A DNA stretch of 64,000 nt from Neomoorella thermoacetica (GCF_001875325.1 NZ_MDDC01000007.1:62001-126000), one strand, 5' to 3'; shown: positions 7,552 through 15,595, counted from the first letter of the stretch. Notes: generated by a model from the sequence alone, not told the origin. Numbers and translations are program-made.

Positions 7552-7677
7552 TTAGCTCAAGACATAGCGTATGATTAAAAATAGTATTATCGAAACGATG
7601 ATGATAAAACTCAAATTAATAGCGACGTCATTGTAGCCCCGCTCGTCCCGAAAAAACTGAGCCAAACGTCGACACAT
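7552..7677 (-). CDS. 41-residue membrane peptide between the secreted protein and TcpC
   Basis: A short open frame encoding MCRRLAQFFRDERGYNDVAI followed by a hydrophobic helix (LSFIIIVSIILFLIIRYVL). It starts 1 nt after the stop of the upstream secreted-protein gene and carries a fitting SD (GGTGGGA) inside that gene's end. A charged N-terminus with one C-terminal membrane span is common in small conjugation-system proteins. Function unknown. Confidence 0.55.
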   Translation of the reverse strand: MCRRLAQFFRDERGYNDVAINLSFIIIVSIILFLIIRYVLS

Positions 7678-7678
7678 C

Positions 7679-8890
7679 TCAGATCCCACCGTCGCCGATC
7701 AATTCGCGGTTCAAATCGAGGACCGTGTTAAACTCATCCTTGGTTAAGTTTTTGCCCAAGGCCAGATAGCGGTCGACAACATTCCCTTTCTCGTCCCGCA
7801 CCAGAACCGTCCGGCCCTCCAGCCAGACCCAGCGGCCGTCGAGCTGTTCCGCCCGAGTTTGGTCCCAGCCTTCCAGCCGCCACCTTTCGGCCGGGGCGGC
7901 GTTGTTCTTTATGCCGTCGTAGATCAGGGCGTAGGGGTTCACGAACAGCGGCCCCGAAGCGTAGAGGGCGGTGATCCGACCCGTCCTGTCCCGCTCCGCC
8001 GTCACACGGGCGAACATGGCCACGGGAGCCTCCCGGTCGGCCGCGCCCGATCCTTCCTTCGCCGCGGCCATGAAAGCGTCGACGTCTTTCCGGGTCACGG
8101 GCGCGGACATGATGTAGCAATTAGACACCCCCAGCCGCCCGGCGTAGAAAGTAGACCCGCCGACGCTGGCCGCGAGCTCGTTGTAAGCCCGCGTGTTTTT
8201 CTCGACGGCCCATTTAAGGTTCCAGTTGTTTTCCCACCATGACCGGACGTTACGCAAAAGGGTCCTGTCGGCCTCGGACGCCGGATTTTCGATCCTCGTT
8301 TTCAAAGCTGCGATCTCTTCGGCTGTCAAGCGGCGGTCCGGGGGCAGGTTAAACCCGCCGGCGGCCAGGGCGTCCTTCAGCCCGGCCAGCACCCGCACGA
8401 AATCGTTGGCCGTGAAGAGGTTGAACTTGGCGATCCGCTCCGGCCTTATCGTCTTGCCGAAAGCGTACCACACCGGCGATGCCGGTGCCTGGTCCAGCGG
8501 ACCGGCACTCGTCCCGTCGAAAACTTCCTCCGATTGCCCGGCCCAGGCTTCGTATGAGCCGAGGATGCGGGCACCCTGGTCCAGCCGGCCAACCAGGAAT
8601 TGCCGCACGGCGTCGTTCGCCGGCCGGACGCGGTGGAACTTGCTGGAATTGACCGTCTGCCACCCGTTTCCGGCGTCGACTTTGTAAGAGCCGAAGACGA
8701 TGAAGAGGTCGCGGTCCGGGTCGTAGGTTATGACCCTGCCTTCCAGGGCGGCGTGACGGTAGTAAACGCCCGGGCCGCCGTCGTCGGCGCGGGCCTCGAT
8801 ACCCTGACCCGAAAAGACGGCTAACGTCCCGACCAGGAAGCACATAGCCATCAATAAAACTAATTTTGGCAGCCTGAGTTTAAAACGCAT
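7679..8890 (-). CDS. Secreted protein of the conjugation module, unknown family
   Basis: 403 residues from the ATG at 8890, chosen because AAAGGGGAGTGG precedes it and because it yields a clear signal sequence (basic MRFKLRLPK, then LVLLMAMCFLVGTLAVF, cleavage near EARA). The rest is hydrophilic, with repeated charged helices and a YIMSAPVTRKDVDAFMAAAK segment. It lies upstream of TcpC in the transfer operon, so a role outside the membrane (surface or mating-pair contact) is plausible. I recognise no domain. Confidence 0.7.
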   Translation of the reverse strand: MRFKLRLPKLVLLMAMCFLVGTLAVFSGQGIEARADDGGPGVYYRHAALEGRVITYDPDRDLFIVFGSYKVDAGNGWQTVNSSKFHRVRPANDAVRQFLVGRLDQGARILGSYEAWAGQSEEVFDGTSAGPLDQAPASPVWYAFGKTIRPERIAKFNLFTANDFVRVLAGLKDALAAGGFNLPPDRRLTAEEIAALKTRIENPASEADRTLLRNVRSWWENNWNLKWAVEKNTRAYNELAASVGGSTFYAGRLGVSNCYIMSAPVTRKDVDAFMAAAKEGSGAADREAPVAMFARVTAERDRTGRITALYASGPLFVNPYALIYDGIKNNAAPAERWRLEGWDQTRAEQLDGRWVWLEGRTVLVRDEKGNVVDRYLALGKNLTKDEFNTVLDLNRELIGDGGI

Positions 8891-8919
8891 CGAAGACCAC
8901 TCCCCTTTTTTCAAAATTT

Positions 8920-9246
8920 TCAACGCCATCCCAACGCCCCCTTCGCCGCCGCCCGGCGGAACGTCTGGCGGTTCCAGATAAACTCATCCTCCCTCCCGTG
9001 CACCGTCACGACGGTCGTCACCCCGCCGCGTCGCTCGACGCCGAAGACTACGCCACGGCCGGCGTACCGTCCCCCGCCTTTAACGTAGCGGCCCAGCGGG
9101 CGGGCTTCTTTCCACGCTTCAAACAAAAAATCGGCTATCTGCTCGTCGCTCATCCCCGGGTCCACTCGTTCCCGGAAGCGCTCGATGGCGTGGGGAATCA
9201 CTTTGAATATGAGTGGGCGCAAGGCGGAAAAGGATTTCAGGATCAT
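8920..9246 (-). CDS. Hypothetical protein of the conjugative element
   Basis: 109 residues from the ATG at 9246, which has AAAGAAAGGTGGTGAG upstream. The N-terminal half reads PHAIERFRERVDPGMSDEQI, like small proteins with a beta-sheet core built around an HAxxRxxER helix, followed by a glycine-rich YAGRGVVFGVERRGGVTTVV hairpin. The pattern recalls BrnT/RelE-sized or DUF4258-like phage and plasmid proteins, but I cannot place it firmly. Confidence 0.55.
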   Translation of the reverse strand: MILKSFSALRPLIFKVIPHAIERFRERVDPGMSDEQIADFLFEAWKEARPLGRYVKGGGRYAGRGVVFGVERRGGVTTVVTVHGREDEFIWNRQTFRRAAAKGALGWR

Positions 9247-9265
9247 GGACTCACCACCTTTCTTC

Positions 9266-9293
9266 AAAAAGAAAGGCGGCCTATTCGGCCGCC
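9266..9293 (-). terminator. Rho-independent terminator overlapping the end of spoVS
   Basis: On the minus strand GGCGGCC-GAATA-GGCCGCC is followed by TTTCTTTTTG. The stem begins inside the last codons of the SpoVS gene. Confidence 0.7.
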
Positions 9294-9562
9294 GCGTCGA
9301 CTTTTTTGACGACAAACTTGATCGCCGAGCGCTCCCTGTCTCCCCCGTCGAGCCGCAACGGGCGGAACATGAATTTGACGTCGAAATCCGAGCCTTCCAC
9401 CAGCGCCCGCCCGCGGGCGATGGCTATGCCGCGCACGGCGTTGAACACGGCCTGGGCGCCCATGGCCGTAACGGCGACCTCGCCGGAACCGCGGACCACG
9501 GCCGAGATGGCACCGGAGAGTTTAGAAGGGTCGGTGGAAGCGGAGACTTTTAATACGTCCAT
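9281..9562 (-). CDS. spoVS: SpoVS-family protein (Alba-like)
   Basis: 93 residues from the ATG at 9562, preceded by GGAGTGACGCTAACAAAA. The sequence MDVLKVSASTDPSKLSGAIS followed by an AVNAV-type AVFNAVRGIAIARGRALVEG core and an FDVKFMF end matches stage V sporulation protein S, a small Alba-fold protein affecting sporulation and septation and conserved in spore formers and relatives. It is normally a single chromosomal gene, so a copy inside a conjugative region is unusual. The C-terminus is longer than usual and ends KFVVKKVDAAAE. It is followed by a terminator. Confidence 0.9.
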   Translation of the reverse strand: MDVLKVSASTDPSKLSGAISAVVRGSGEVAVTAMGAQAVFNAVRGIAIARGRALVEGSDFDVKFMFRPLRLDGGDRERSAIKFVVKKVDAAAE

Positions 9563-9573
9563 TTTTGTTAGCG

Positions 9574-10239
9574 TCACTCCTTCAATTTTTTTGACTTGAA
9601 AAATAACTGCCCGCCTACCTCGAAACTTTCGCACCACCCCTTCTCGATTTTCTGGAGGGCGGTAGTTAGTGACCGTTTAGGATGGCGGTAGTAGGTCGGG
9701 CAGTTTTGCAAGATGGCGTCGATGCTCACGCCGTCCGGGTGCCGCTCGACGAATTGCCTGACGCGGGAGATCATTAGCTTGTATTCGGTAACGTATCCCC
9801 CACCCGCGTGTCCGCCCGGAGGGCCGGTTTTGTGGGCTTCCGTGACTATTTGACGCCAGTCCAGCCCCGCAACGGGCCGGAATTCCGGCCTGACGGTCTC
9901 CCGCACCCAGGTGTCCCATTCCAGCGAGACTTCGAGCAATCCTAAGCCGACTTTTTCCAGAAACCTGTCGACCTGATGATTGATCCGGCCCCGCATAGGG
10001 ACGGCCAAATAGACGCAATTGGCCTTTTCCTGCCACGCCGCCCCCTGGGCGACGAGTTCCAGGGTGAGGCTGGTTTTCAATTCAACGATTGCTGCCGTGT
10101 CGTCTTTGAGAGCTACTACGTCTGCCCGTTTTGACGTATACAACTCAGGACACACTTCAGAATAGACCTCGTACCCCTTCTCCTGAAGCCAAGATTTTAC
10201 AGGCCTGAAAAGGTCAGATTCTTTCAATTTCGACGCCAT
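9574..10239 (-). CDS. PD-(D/E)XK nuclease-like protein with C-terminal winged helix
   Basis: 221 residues. The N-terminal part contains KRADVVALKDDTAAIVELKT, that is Asp...Glu-x-Lys on neighbouring beta strands, the nuclease signature of the restriction-endonuclease superfamily; an earlier Glu (YEVYSEV) may also contribute. The C-terminal 80 residues (VSIDAILQNCPTYYRHPKRS followed by LTTALQKI) look like a winged helix. Similar proteins annotate DNA ends or act as solitary nucleases on plasmids and phages. It lies between the methyltransferase remnant and spoVS. Substrate unknown. Confidence 0.65.
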   Translation of the reverse strand: MASKLKESDLFRPVKSWLQEKGYEVYSEVCPELYTSKRADVVALKDDTAAIVELKTSLTLELVAQGAAWQEKANCVYLAVPMRGRINHQVDRFLEKVGLGLLEVSLEWDTWVRETVRPEFRPVAGLDWRQIVTEAHKTGPPGGHAGGGYVTEYKLMISRVRQFVERHPDGVSIDAILQNCPTYYRHPKRSLTTALQKIEKGWCESFEVGGQLFFKSKKLKE

Positions 10240-10264
10240 TAAACCACCCCACTATAGAACTCTA

Positions 10265-10816
10265 TTACATCCGGCACCTCTCTCCCCTCTCCCCCACCGC
10301 CAACACCGCGTTCGCTATATGCCACGCGAGGATCGGCGGGACGGCGTTTCCCTCCTGGCGGTACTGGGCGGTCTTGCCGCCGCAGAACTTGAACCAGTCT
10401 GGGAACGATTGGAGGCGGGCACACTCCCGCACCGTGAGGCGGCGTACCCGGGTGGCCGCTTTTCCCCAGCTTTCCGGGACATCATGCCGCCCCGGACGGT
10501 GAAGCTCTCCAGTATGATCAAGAGTTTGTGCTGGCCTTTCACCTAAAGACTTTACCGCTAGCGATTCCCTGCCATCGACGGCCACCGTGACCGAAGCCCG
10601 TCCACACCCGCCTCGCTCCTGGCCCGCTTCGACGCCACGACCAGCTTCGGCCTCCTGCCCTGATGGGCGTCGACGATGGGCGACGGTTTGGTGGTCACGT
10701 CGACGACCCGCGGCGTCCCGTCGTGGGGGATCTCGTCCACCCAGAGGAGGCACGGCTCGCCGTTCTGCGGGCTCCCTCCGTGCGGTGACCGCGGTTTGAC
10801 CGGCACGCAGGTTTCA
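10265..10816 (-). pseudogene. Remnant of a C5-cytosine DNA methyltransferase
   Basis: The minus-strand frame ending at 10265 carries the C-terminal methyltransferase block RRLTVRECARLQSFPDWFKF followed by GNAVPPILAWHIANAV, the hallmark motifs IX-X of Dcm-type enzymes. Upstream of about 10560 the related sequence continues in another frame (PQNGEPCLLWVDEIPHDGTP and PKLVVASKRARSEAG), which points to a frameshift. The N-terminal motifs (FxGxG, PCQ, ENV) are absent, and the segment starts right behind a terminator. It is a truncated and frameshifted gene. Confidence 0.65.
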
Positions 10817-10827
10817 CCCCCCCCCCC

Positions 10828-10861
10828 AAAAAAAAGCTCCGGCCGGGGTTTCCCCGGCCGG
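10828..10861 (-). terminator. Rho-independent terminator
   Basis: On the minus strand CCGGCCGGGG-AAA-CCCCGGCCGG is followed by AGC and eight T. Next to it, on the plus strand, is a run of eleven C (10817-10827). Confidence 0.9.
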
Positions 10862-10873
10862 AACGGGAAAGGA

Positions 10874-11308
10874 TCAATCTTTGACTTTTCGCCGTGCCGC
10901 CACCCGTATTTCATGGAGGATGAAATCCAACCGCTCCCTTTCAATAAAGATCGCCCCCATCACAGCGTCCGCCGCTTCGGGCGGGGCCTCGTGCAGCTCC
11001 GTTTCCAGGGCGGAAAGGCGGGACAGGCACTCGTGGAAATCGGCCGTTCGGGAGCTACCGCTCGCGTTGGTTGAAACGATTTTCCGACCAAACGGGAAAA
11101 AGACGAACGCAGCCGCAAGAAAGCCCGCCGCGGCACACATCGTCCAGAAGAACACCTTTTCCCGGGACGCGGGCACGGCAACGTCCGGCGGGACGGCTGA
11201 TAAAACGCGGATCAAGCCGAGCGTGAAACCGGCGGCCAGGGCTAAGTAGACTACGGCCGCGAAGGTTTTCCGCACCACGGCAAGTATCCTAGAAAACAAG
11301 GCCGCCAT
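10874..11308 (-). CDS. Membrane protein with two spans and a coiled tail
   Basis: 144 residues from the ATG at 11308 (AGAAGGGAAGGGG upstream). Two membrane segments (about 10-33 and 50-72) are followed by a charged C-terminal helix (ADFHECLSRLSALETELHEA). It is enclosed by terminators at 10828-10861 and 11327-11364. No family recognised; it could be a DUF-type protein of the element. Confidence 0.6.
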   Translation of the reverse strand: MAALFSRILAVVRKTFAAVVYLALAAGFTLGLIRVLSAVPPDVAVPASREKVFFWTMCAAAGFLAAAFVFFPFGRKIVSTNASGSSRTADFHECLSRLSALETELHEAPPEAADAVMGAIFIERERLDFILHEIRVAARRKVKD

Positions 11309-11326
11309 CCCCTTCCCTTTCTTCCT

Positions 11327-11364
11327 AAAAAAATCCCCGACCGGAGAAACCATTCCGGCCGGGG
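11327..11364 (-). terminator. Rho-independent terminator after the ribonucleotide reductase gene
   Basis: On the minus strand CCCCGGCCGG-AATGGTTTCT-CCGGTCGGGG is followed by ATTTTTTT, 25 nt past the nrdJ stop. Confidence 0.85.
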
Positions 11365-11389
11365 CACAAAAATCCGAACCTGTATTTTT

Positions 11390-14300
11390 TCAGCCGCACT
11401 TGCTGTAACCGCAACTACGACACACCAAACACCCTTCCTGGAAGAGCAGCGGCGCGCCGCACTCGGGACAAGAAGAAAGCTCACTGGTGCCGTTTACTGC
11501 ACTATTTGACTTTATTTGACTTTTATCTCCCGCCGTTCCCGCACAGGCACCAATTTCCCGGAGCAACACCCGTCCGATCACGTCAGGGCACGACCGCCCG
11601 ACAAGTGAGGGATCGGACGCCCTACGCCGGAGGAAATTGGGGCACACCACCGACGTGAGCTGGTCGGCCACGGCCTCCGGCGCCACGCCGGAGCGTAGGG
11701 CCAGAGAGACAAGCCTGCTCACGCCCTCGGTGTAGGCCGCGCAGCCGCCAGACGAGCCGGTGGTAATGAACGTTTCCACGAGCTCGCCCGTGGCCGGGTC
11801 GCGGTTGACCGTGATATATATCTTCCCGCAGCCCGTCTTGGCCTGCTCCGTGAAACCGACCGTGCGGTGGGGCCGCGGTGCGGGGTAAATGCGACACCGC
11901 CCCGCCCCGGACGCGCCGTGCCTGCCGTCTCTGAAGCCGACCGCCTCGTTCTCCCCCGCGCCGCCGGGTTTGGCCGCCGCGGCGCCCGCCGACAGCACCG
12001 CCTCGCCCCGGCTGCCCTCCCGGTAGACCGTCACGCCCTTGCAGCCGAGTTCGTAGGCCGTGAGGTACACCTTCGCCACGTCTTCCCTGGTGGCGGAAGC
12101 GGGCAGGTTGACCGTCTTGGAGACGGCGTTGTCGGTGAATTCCTGGAAAGCCGCTTGCATGCGGACGTGCCACTCGGGGGCTATTTCGTGGGCGGTCACG
12201 AAGACCCGCCTCAAATCGTCCGGCACGCCGGGCACGCCGGAAAGGCGGCCGGTCTCGGAAACTTTCTCCAGCAGCGCGTCCGCCTCTTCCCGCAAAAACC
12301 TCCGCCGCGCGGCCGTCACGAACGCCGGGTTGACTTCCGTTATTTTGCCGACCCCCGCCACGTTCCGGGTGTACGCCAGGGCGAAGACCGGCTCGACGCC
12401 GGAGCTCGCACCCGCGATCACGCTGATGCTCCCCGTGGGCGCTATGGTGGTCAGGATGGCGTTGCGGGCGAAGCCGCCCCCGCCGCCCCCCGGCCCCATG
12501 GCAAAAGCCGGGCACGGGCCGCGTTCAGCCGCCAGCGCCAGCGACGCTTCCCTGGCTTCGCCGCTGACGAACCGCATTATTTTCCGGGCCAAATCGAGCG
12601 CCTCGTCTGAGTCGTAGGGCACGCCCAGGTAAAAAAGAAGATCGGCAAACCCCATCACGCCCAGGCCGACCTTGCGGGTCAGCAGGGTCGCCCGCTCTAT
12701 CTGGAGGAGGGGATACCGGTTGGCGTCGATCACGTTGTCCAGGTAGCGGACGGCCGCCCTGACGGCACGGCCGAGCTTCGCCCAGTCGATTTCCCACTTG
12801 CCTCCGCCCGCATCTTTCACCATGCGGGCCAGGTTGACCGAACCGAGATTGCAACTCTCGTAGGGTAGAAGCGGGGTCTCGCCGCAGTTTGCCGACAGGA
12901 CGGCCACGCTGTCGCTGTCGCCCGTCATGACGTAGTAGCGGTGCGTTCCTGCCACCACGCCGTTGTAGACCGGGACTTCGCCTTCAAGGTATCTTGCCGA
13001 CACCACCGACAGGTCGATGTCAGGGTCGATTACCCGCGGGATCACGGGCGATGCTTTTGACGGCCCTTTGAAAACTTTATAGCGGCCGCACGCTTCCAGC
13101 CTGTCGCCGGGCTTAAGATCCTTTGCCTGGACCTTCCGGCCGCCTTTCAAAAAGAGGTTGTGGTCTGGCGTACACCGGAGCGCGGCGCCGTTGCTCAGGC
13201 GGACCTCCATCACTTGAGCCCGCCGGCGGGTCATACGGACGTTGGTCATCGGCTTAAAAATGAGCTGGCCGTCGTCCGTCTTCGTCAAAACCGGCAGGGT
13301 GTTCCCCACCATCTCTGCGAACTTTATCGGCCCGTAGATCGTCCACACCCTTGTGTCGCCGATCCAGCACGGGTTGGTCCCCTCGATCTCCCCCAGCCAG
13401 GGCGTCGGGTTGGCCGCGTTGATCCTGTCCAGGAAGAGGACGCCCGGCTCGCCGCTCCGCCACGCCGCGTCCACGATCATGTCGAAGATCTTCTTGGCGG
13501 AAACCCGCCGTGCCTCTTCCCCGGTGTGGGGATTGACCAAGGCGTAGTCACGGCCCTCCAGCAGAGCATGCATGAACTCTTCCGTGAGGCCGACGGATAT
13601 GTTGAAATTCTCGAATTCGCCGGGCGTAAGTTTACAGGTTATAAATTCTTCGATAGAAGGGTGGTCCACACGGAGCACGCCCATGTTCGCGCCGCGCCGC
13701 TTGCCGCCCTGCTCCACCGCCTCGGCCGCGGCGTCGAAAACCCGCATGAACGACACCGGGCCGGACGCCTCGCCGCCCGTGCTTTTGACCGTATCGCCCT
13801 TCGGGCGGAGGCGGGAGAAGGCATAACCTACGCCGCCACCGGTCTTCTGAATGATGGCTGCGTTCTTGAGGCTTTCGAAGATGCCTTCCATCGAATCCTC
13901 GACCGGCAAGACAAAACAAGCAGAAAGCTGCTGGAGCTCCGTGCCAGCGTTCATCAGGGTAGGTGAGTTGAACAAAAACTCCAGCCGGGCCATCATGCCG
14001 TAGAGCTCTTCCTCCGCCGCCTTTAAGCATTCGTCGGCGGCGGCCCGCTCGACCACGGCCGTAAACGGCACGGCCATACGCCCCTCAGCATTCAGCCGCC
14101 GATACGCCTGGTGGAGGGTACGGACGTCGTAAACGGAAAAACGCGCATACCCTTTTTCGAGCCATTCCGGCGGGCACGTGTCATCCTGGGGTGCGACGCC
14201 ACCGGGGATCAGGGAAAGGTCCGTCCAGGGACGGTAGACGTCCGGCCGGTAGAGGCTGTCCACCACCGCAACGTTGCGGGCCACGCGGCGGAACATCTCT

Positions 14301-14401
14301 TCCGGCGTCTCGATCACGCTGCCGCCCGCGTCCTTTTTAAGGTATCGTTTTTCCAAGATGAGGCGGGCGTTGGGCGTGAGGGTAAGCAGAATGTCGGACA
14401 T
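11390..14401 (-). CDS. nrdJ: Class II (cobalamin-dependent) ribonucleotide reductase with mini-intein
   Basis: 1003 residues before splicing, about 842 after. It reduces ribonucleotides to deoxyribonucleotides using adenosylcobalamin. Visible parts: FNSPTLMNAGT and LSACFVLPVEDS (first redox Cys), KTGGGVGYAFSRLRPKGD, the catalytic loop EGTNP/CGE split by an intein, PYESCNLGSVNL, IAPTGSISVIAGASSGVEP, a C-terminal GCxxY-type SSGGCAAYTEG, and a zinc-ribbon tail CPECGAPLLF...CRSCGYSKCG. I start at the ATG at 14401 (AGGCAGGTTCGCGAA upstream). The open frame runs 82 codons further upstream, but there it is a shadow of the NMP kinase gene. It groups with dCMP deaminase and NMP kinase as a dNTP supply set. 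Confidence 0.93.
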   Translation of the reverse strand: MSDILLTLTPNARLILEKRYLKKDAGGSVIETPEEMFRRVARNVAVVDSLYRPDVYRPWTDLSLIPGGVAPQDDTCPPEWLEKGYARFSVYDVRTLHQAYRRLNAEGRMAVPFTAVVERAAADECLKAAEEELYGMMARLEFLFNSPTLMNAGTELQQLSACFVLPVEDSMEGIFESLKNAAIIQKTGGGVGYAFSRLRPKGDTVKSTGGEASGPVSFMRVFDAAAEAVEQGGKRRGANMGVLRVDHPSIEEFITCKLTPGEFENFNISVGLTEEFMHALLEGRDYALVNPHTGEEARRVSAKKIFDMIVDAAWRSGEPGVLFLDRINAANPTPWLGEIEGTNPCWIGDTRVWTIYGPIKFAEMVGNTLPVLTKTDDGQLIFKPMTNVRMTRRRAQVMEVRLSNGAALRCTPDHNLFLKGGRKVQAKDLKPGDRLEACGRYKVFKGPSKASPVIPRVIDPDIDLSVVSARYLEGEVPVYNGVVAGTHRYYVMTGDSDSVAVLSANCGETPLLPYESCNLGSVNLARMVKDAGGGKWEIDWAKLGRAVRAAVRYLDNVIDANRYPLLQIERATLLTRKVGLGVMGFADLLFYLGVPYDSDEALDLARKIMRFVSGEAREASLALAAERGPCPAFAMGPGGGGGGFARNAILTTIAPTGSISVIAGASSGVEPVFALAYTRNVAGVGKITEVNPAFVTAARRRFLREEADALLEKVSETGRLSGVPGVPDDLRRVFVTAHEIAPEWHVRMQAAFQEFTDNAVSKTVNLPASATREDVAKVYLTAYELGCKGVTVYREGSRGEAVLSAGAAAAKPGGAGENEAVGFRDGRHGASGAGRCRIYPAPRPHRTVGFTEQAKTGCGKIYITVNRDPATGELVETFITTGSSGGCAAYTEGVSRLVSLALRSGVAPEAVADQLTSVVCPNFLRRRASDPSLVGRSCPDVIGRVLLREIGACAGTAGDKSQIKSNSAVNGTSELSSCPECGAPLLFQEGCLVCRSCGYSKCG
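12887..13369 (-). other. Mini-intein inserted in the NrdJ catalytic loop (161 residues)
   Basis: Between EGTNP and CGETPLLPYESCNLGS lie residues 345-505 of the precursor, which are foreign to ribonucleotide reductases. The insert begins with Cys (CWIGDTRVWT, block A), contains GAALRCTPDHNLFLKGG (block B, TxxH) and VPVYNGVVAGTHRYYV (block F), and ends VAVLSAN followed by Cys+1. These are Hint-domain splicing motifs. There is no room for a LAGLIDADG homing endonuclease. The penultimate residue is Ala where most inteins have His. The extein Cys+1 is the cysteine expected to carry the thiyl radical, so the enzyme should be inactive until spliced. Confidence 0.9.
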
Positions 14402-14418
14402 TTCGCGAACCTGCCTTT

Positions 14419-15162
14419 CTATGAATTGAACAGCCGGGCCGTATTGCACGCACACCGTACACGGTGGCAGGCGGATTCTAATTCCTGCACGGCCCGCTCC
14501 AGGCCGCCCGGCCCCGCGGCCCGCACTTTTTCTACGGCCGCCGCCGCGGCGTCGAGGGCGTGCCCGAGGGCCGGGCTGGCGATTTTCCACCCGCCTTGCG
14601 GACGGTCGTTCCCGCCGTCCTCCGCCGGGTCGATTTTCAGCCGCCACACGAGGTCGTCGATCTGGCGGTATAAGTCGTCCGTGCCGCCGCTGTTGTCCAG
14701 GACGAAATCCGGCTTCAACGTCTCAAATTCGTGCTCGGTGGCGTGGGAAGCTTCTTCCGGGTAGGGCGGCCTGCCGTCGCGGGCCGCCAACCTCGCCAGC
14801 CGTGCCCCGTCCGGGCAATCAACCCGAATTACCAAAAAGCCCGCTTCCCGGCAGGCACGGTATTCGTTGAGCAAGCGCCCGTCCGTTATCACGGCCCTGG
14901 CCGGGTTTTCGGCTTCCAGCCGCCGGAACACGTAGCGCACCCAGACCAGGGGGTCGACGCCGCGGGCCGCCGTTCCCAATTCCTGCAGAAGCCGCCGGGG
15001 TTTACGGCCGCTGGCGAATTCCTCCGGCCAGAGATCGCGGGCGATCTCCTTGAGCTTGTCCGCGAAAGCGTAGCGCCGGAAACCATATCGCCTCACCAAG
15101 TATTCGGCCGCGGTGTCTTTCCCGGCCCCGGCTTTACCCATCAGGAGGAAACGTACCGGCAT
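14419..15162 (-). CDS. P-loop deoxynucleoside monophosphate kinase-like protein
   Basis: 247 residues. Walker A is FLLMGKAGAGKDTAAEYL at about 5-22. FRRYAFADKLKEIARDL follows, then VITDGRLLNEYRACREAGFL and a DFVLDNSGGTDDL segment. This layout is that of the phage-type dNMP kinases and the dephospho-CoA kinase-like 'adenylate kinase' group. The C-terminal 65 residues look like an added helical tail. It overlaps the dCMP deaminase end by 22 nt and lies 17 nt before nrdJ, which supports a role in dNTP supply. Confidence 0.75.
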   Translation of the reverse strand: MPVRFLLMGKAGAGKDTAAEYLVRRYGFRRYAFADKLKEIARDLWPEEFASGRKPRRLLQELGTAARGVDPLVWVRYVFRRLEAENPARAVITDGRLLNEYRACREAGFLVIRVDCPDGARLARLAARDGRPPYPEEASHATEHEFETLKPDFVLDNSGGTDDLYRQIDDLVWRLKIDPAEDGGNDRPQGGWKIASPALGHALDAAAAAVEKVRAAGPGGLERAVQELESACHRVRCACNTARLFNS

Positions 15163-15593
15163 ACCTCAACCCCCGCTTCTTTTAAAAACTTAGCGGCGAA
15201 CTCGTCCGGGTAGCCCTCGGCGTAGACGATGCGCCGTACGCCCAGCTGTACGATCATTTTGGCACACGTGAAGCACGGGTGGTGGGTCACGTACAGGGTC
15301 GCCCCAATGCCGCTCAAGCCCGTTATCGCCAATTGCAAGATGGCGTTTTGCTCGGCGTGCAGGGCCCTGCACAATTCCTGCCGCTCTCCCGGCGCCACGC
15401 CCAGTTTTTCCCTGAGACACCCACCTAAATCAGCGCAGTGGGCCGCCTCCGACGGCGGGCCGTTATAGCCGGACGCGATGGCCCGGTTGTCCTTGACCAG
15501 CACCGCCCCTACCCGCCGCCGCAGGCAGGTCGAACGGCAGGCCGCCAGCCGGGCCATCTCCATGAAAAATTCTTCCCATGAAATACGGCTCAT
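15141..15593 (-). CDS. Deoxycytidylate (dCMP) deaminase family protein
   Basis: 150 residues, the normal length. It converts dCMP to dUMP, the precursor of dTMP. Zinc-binding motifs are clear: HAEQNAI (His and catalytic Glu) and HHPCFTCAK (two Cys). The N-terminal SWEEFFMEMARLAACRSTCL followed by RRRVGAVLVKDNRAIASGYNG matches ComEB and phage deaminases. It overlaps the NMP kinase gene and precedes nrdJ, forming a nucleotide module. Confidence 0.9.
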   Translation of the reverse strand: MSRISWEEFFMEMARLAACRSTCLRRRVGAVLVKDNRAIASGYNGPPSEAAHCADLGGCLREKLGVAPGERQELCRALHAEQNAILQLAITGLSGIGATLYVTHHPCFTCAKMIVQLGVRRIVYAEGYPDEFAAKFLKEAGVEVCRYVSS

Positions 15594-15595
15594 GG

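Noticed and set aside
11867-12610. Plus-strand open frames across nrdJ
   Set aside because: Antisense shadows of a conserved enzyme; composition dominated by Arg, Pro and Gly.
14402-14647. 82-residue N-terminal extension of the ribonucleotide reductase, rich in Arg/Gly/Pro
   Set aside because: It is the shadow of the NMP kinase gene in another frame. The ATG at 14401 has an SD and starts the conserved protein.
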